A DNA stretch of 64,000 nt from Cherax quadricarinatus (Eukaryota; Arthropoda; Malacostraca; Decapoda; Parastacidae): contig NC_091321.1 in NCBI RefSeq assembly GCF_038502225.1, positions 37,729,261 through 37,793,260 of the forward strand, in the 5' to 3' direction. The notes under the pieces were generated by a model. The model saw only the letters and a list, made by a program, of their open reading frames with translations. It was not told the DNA's origin and did not search any database. Each line of letters begins with the position of its first letter. Position 1 is the first letter of the stretch. Shown one piece after another: positions 61,581 to 64,000 of this stretch. Position numbers and translations under genes: made by a program.

Positions 61581-64000
61581 CCAATATAACGACATTTGTC
61601 TTTGCAAACATACAGGACCTAAAGCCGTCAAAGAACAACAAAATTCCTTACATCAAGGGACTGCTCACAGAGACCCACATAAAGAATCATTATAACAACA
61701 AAATATAGATCCCAGGTTATAACCTATTCAGATGTGACAGACTAAACAGGCAGCAAGGGGGAGTTGGCCTGTATGTCACAGAGTCGCTCATTTACTCAGA
61801 ACTACTAAACACCTCAAATGGTGTAGTTGAAGTTTTGGCAGCAAAGATTGAAAACCAAAACCATGTTATTGTGGCGGTATACAAACCTCCAAACACAACT
61901 TCCCAGCAGTTCCAAGAGCAGCTTGTGAAAATTGACCAATGTCTGGCAAATCTCCCAACTCCTGCCCCAAGCATCTTACTACTAGGAGATTTCAACTTGA
62001 GACACCTAAAATGGAGGAGTATAGCAAGCAATGTTTTAGCACAGATCACCCCAAGAGGCAGCTCAGAAGAAAATTCACACACACACAAACTATTAAATCT
62101 CTGCACCAAACTCTCCTTAAAGCAGCAAATATTAGAGCCTACAAGACTTGAAAATATGCTGGACCTCATCTTCACTAACAATGACCGTATCAAAGACAGT
62201 ACACTCAGATCACAACATAATAGAGGTACGGACATGTATGTACAGGGCTCCTGACCAGCAAAATGTGATCAGTCATGAAGGTCTCTTAAGAACATAAGAA
62301 TGTAGGAACATTGCAGAAGGCCTACTGGCTCATACGAGGCAGGTCCTTATCAAAACAACCTCTACCTAAAGCTACCCAAGAAATAACTCCCGTACCCCAT
62401 GACACCAATCAAACCCAGCCTCTCCCACTCTTCACAAAATTCAATTTCAATAACAAAAACAAACAGTGGGATCAAGTCAACCATATCCTAACATTTGCCT
62501 AGAAAAAATGAACTCTTTGGTTCTTGAGATGTGCTCAAGACACATTCCATTAAGAAAAAGAAAGAGAAGATGCAAACTAGAAAGACAGAGATGCTCCCTA
62601 TACAGACGAAGGTGAAGAGTCACAGAACTGCTGAGAGGGGCCAATATATCTGAAATATAAAGGGAGGCACTGGTCAGTGAAATTGCAAATATCAAACCTA
62701 AGTTGAAGGAATCTTACAGGAGACAAGAATCTCAGGAAGAACTAATAGCCATAAAGGAAATTGATAAAACCCAAAATACTTCTCTTATGCCAAATCTAAA
62801 AAAAAACAACATCCGGTATTGGGGCCCTGCTTAGGCGGGATGGGACATACACAGATGACAGCCAAGAAATGAGTGAGATATTAAAGTGCCAATATGACTC
62901 AGTGTTCAGCGAGCCGCTGCCCAAACTAAGGGTTGACAATCCAAATGAATTCTTTATGAACGAAACCCAAATTTTGGTCATCTCGGAAATTATCCTAACT
63001 CCACAAGACTTTGAAAAGGCAATAAATGACATGCCCATGCACTCTGTTTCAGGCCCAGACTCATGGCTCATGGAACTCCATGTTCATCAAGAATTGCAAG
63101 AAGCCCCTGTCACATGCCTTCAGCATTCTATGAAGAGGGAGCATGGACATGGGTCATCCCACCACACACACTAAAAACAACAGACATAGCTCCACTCCAC
63201 AAAGGTGGACATAAGGCAACTGCAAAGAACTACGGACCGATAGCACTAACATCCCATATCATAAAAATCTTTGAGGTTCTAAGAAGGAAGATCGGCAACC
63301 ACCTAGATACCCATCAGTTACAAAACCCAAGGCAACGCGAGATTAAAGCAGATCACTCCTGCCTGTCCCAGCTCCTGGACCACTATGACAAGGTGCTGGA
63401 TGCTGTTTAGGATAAACAAAATACAGCTGTGTACACAGACTTTGCAAAAGCTTTCGACAAGTATGACCTTGATGTAATAGCACACAAAATGCATGATAAA
63501 GGAATAACAGGAAACGTTGGTAGATGGATCTATAAATTCCTGACAAATAGAACACAAAGAGTAATGGTAAACAGAGTAAAATCCTAGGCAGCCACGGTGA
63601 AAAGCTCTGTTCCACAAGGCACAGTACTCGCTCCCATTCTATTCCTCATCCTCATTTCTGACATAGAGATGTCATCCATAGCTCCATGTCTTCCGTTGAG
63701 GATGACACCTGGATTGCCATGGCAGTGACCTCCATCGAAGACACTGGAAGACTCCAAGCGGACATCAACCAAATCTTCGAATGGGCCTCCCAAAACAATA
63801 TGAAGTTCAGTGAGGAGAAATTTCAACTGCTCAGATATGGAAACCTTGAGGAAATTAAAAATGTATTAGTTTATGCGATAAATTCAAACCATACAATAGA
63901 GCGAAAAAGAAATGTGAAAGACCTGGGAGTTATAATGTCAGAGGATCTAGCCTGCAAAAACCACAACAATGTATCTACCTTATCTGCTAGGAAAGTGATA
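61581..64000 (+). pseudogene. Jockey/CR1-group LINE, endonuclease and start of reverse transcriptase, runs off the window
   Basis: The endonuclease part reads IPYIKGLLTETHIKNHY, then GGVGLYVTESLIYSELL (about 61760), VIVAVYKPPNT (about 61870), SILLLGDFNLRHLKWRSI (GDFN motif, about 61972), and ENMLDLIFTNNDRIKD (about 62150). A CR1-like tail is inserted at about 62286-62440. The reverse transcriptase part starts near 62860 and has VYTDFAKAFDKYDLDVIAHK (about 63430), RTQRVMVNRVKS (about 63550) and VPQGTVLAPILFLILISDI (about 63613). Stops and shifts occur in several places (for example near 63410 and 63586). The catalytic YADD or FADD region is beyond a deletion near 63665 or lost. Confidence 0.75.
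62286..62440 (-). mobile_element. CR1-like LINE 3' tail inserted in another LINE
   Basis: AAGAACATAAGAATGTAGGA and ACTGGCTCATACGAGGCAGG match 43113-43185, the 3' end of the CR1-like element on the minus strand. It splits the LINE between its endonuclease and reverse transcriptase. No clear target duplication is visible, as is common for CR1. Confidence 0.7.

Overview
This is a repeat-dominated animal genomic window. It most likely comes from a decapod crustacean, possibly a crayfish; that is an inference from intron size, microsatellite load, and the mix of Penelope-like, RTE-like and CR1-like retroelements with TTAA and TA DNA transposons, and no species marker is present. One host gene is clearly visible. 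Six plus-strand coding exons (7559-7717, 19470-19648, 39736-39879, 48111-48287, 54667-55142, 60432-60608) chain with matching intron phases (2,1,1,1,0). They encode a BTB/POZ domain split over exons A and B, an acidic linker, a long Ser/Thr-rich linker, and a Pipsqueak-type helix-turn-helix. This looks like part of a BTB-psq transcription factor, and its first and last exons are outside the window or not recognised.

Layout: 1-7558 is upstream intron or flank holding a three-deep nest of DNA transposons (302-4539), a Penelope-like long-terminal-repeat tandem with hammerhead-like motifs (4551-5200), another TTAA element and a 54-bp minisatellite. Intron A (7718-19469) holds a 6.3-kb, 30-bp minisatellite, a 34-bp minisatellite, a broken Tigger-like transposase gene and an RTE copy. 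Intron B (19649-39735) holds several RTE-like LINEs, an inverted Penelope-like insertion with a 12-bp target duplication, Tigger derivatives, a foldback element with a 10-bp target duplication, and a 1.9-kb piggyBac-like derivative sitting in an RTE copy. Intron C (39880-48110) holds a TTAA element, small MITEs and a nearly full-length CR1-like LINE. Intron D (48288-54666) starts with a 29-bp minisatellite made of repeated splice donors, followed by RTE, TTAA and Tigger debris. Intron E (55143-60431) holds a tRNA-like palindrome, a second foldback element, a 100-bp assembly gap (57530-57629), minisatellites and a TTAA element. After exon F come a 24-bp minisatellite and the start of another LINE running off the window.

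The most unusual signals are: (1) the TTAA transposon family carries, near one end only, a pair of 12-bp palindromes of the form CGTA-N4-TACG exactly 34 bp apart, and the self-complementary N4 core differs between copies (CTAG, GATC, TATA); (2) minisatellites start at or just downstream of several splice donors of the host gene, and in exon D each repeat unit itself contains a donor; (3) there are hammerhead-ribozyme-like motifs, including two plus-strand ones with identical stem I and palindromic 6-bp stem III; (4) several insertions can be read against an empty site elsewhere in the same window. None of the transposon genes looks intact.
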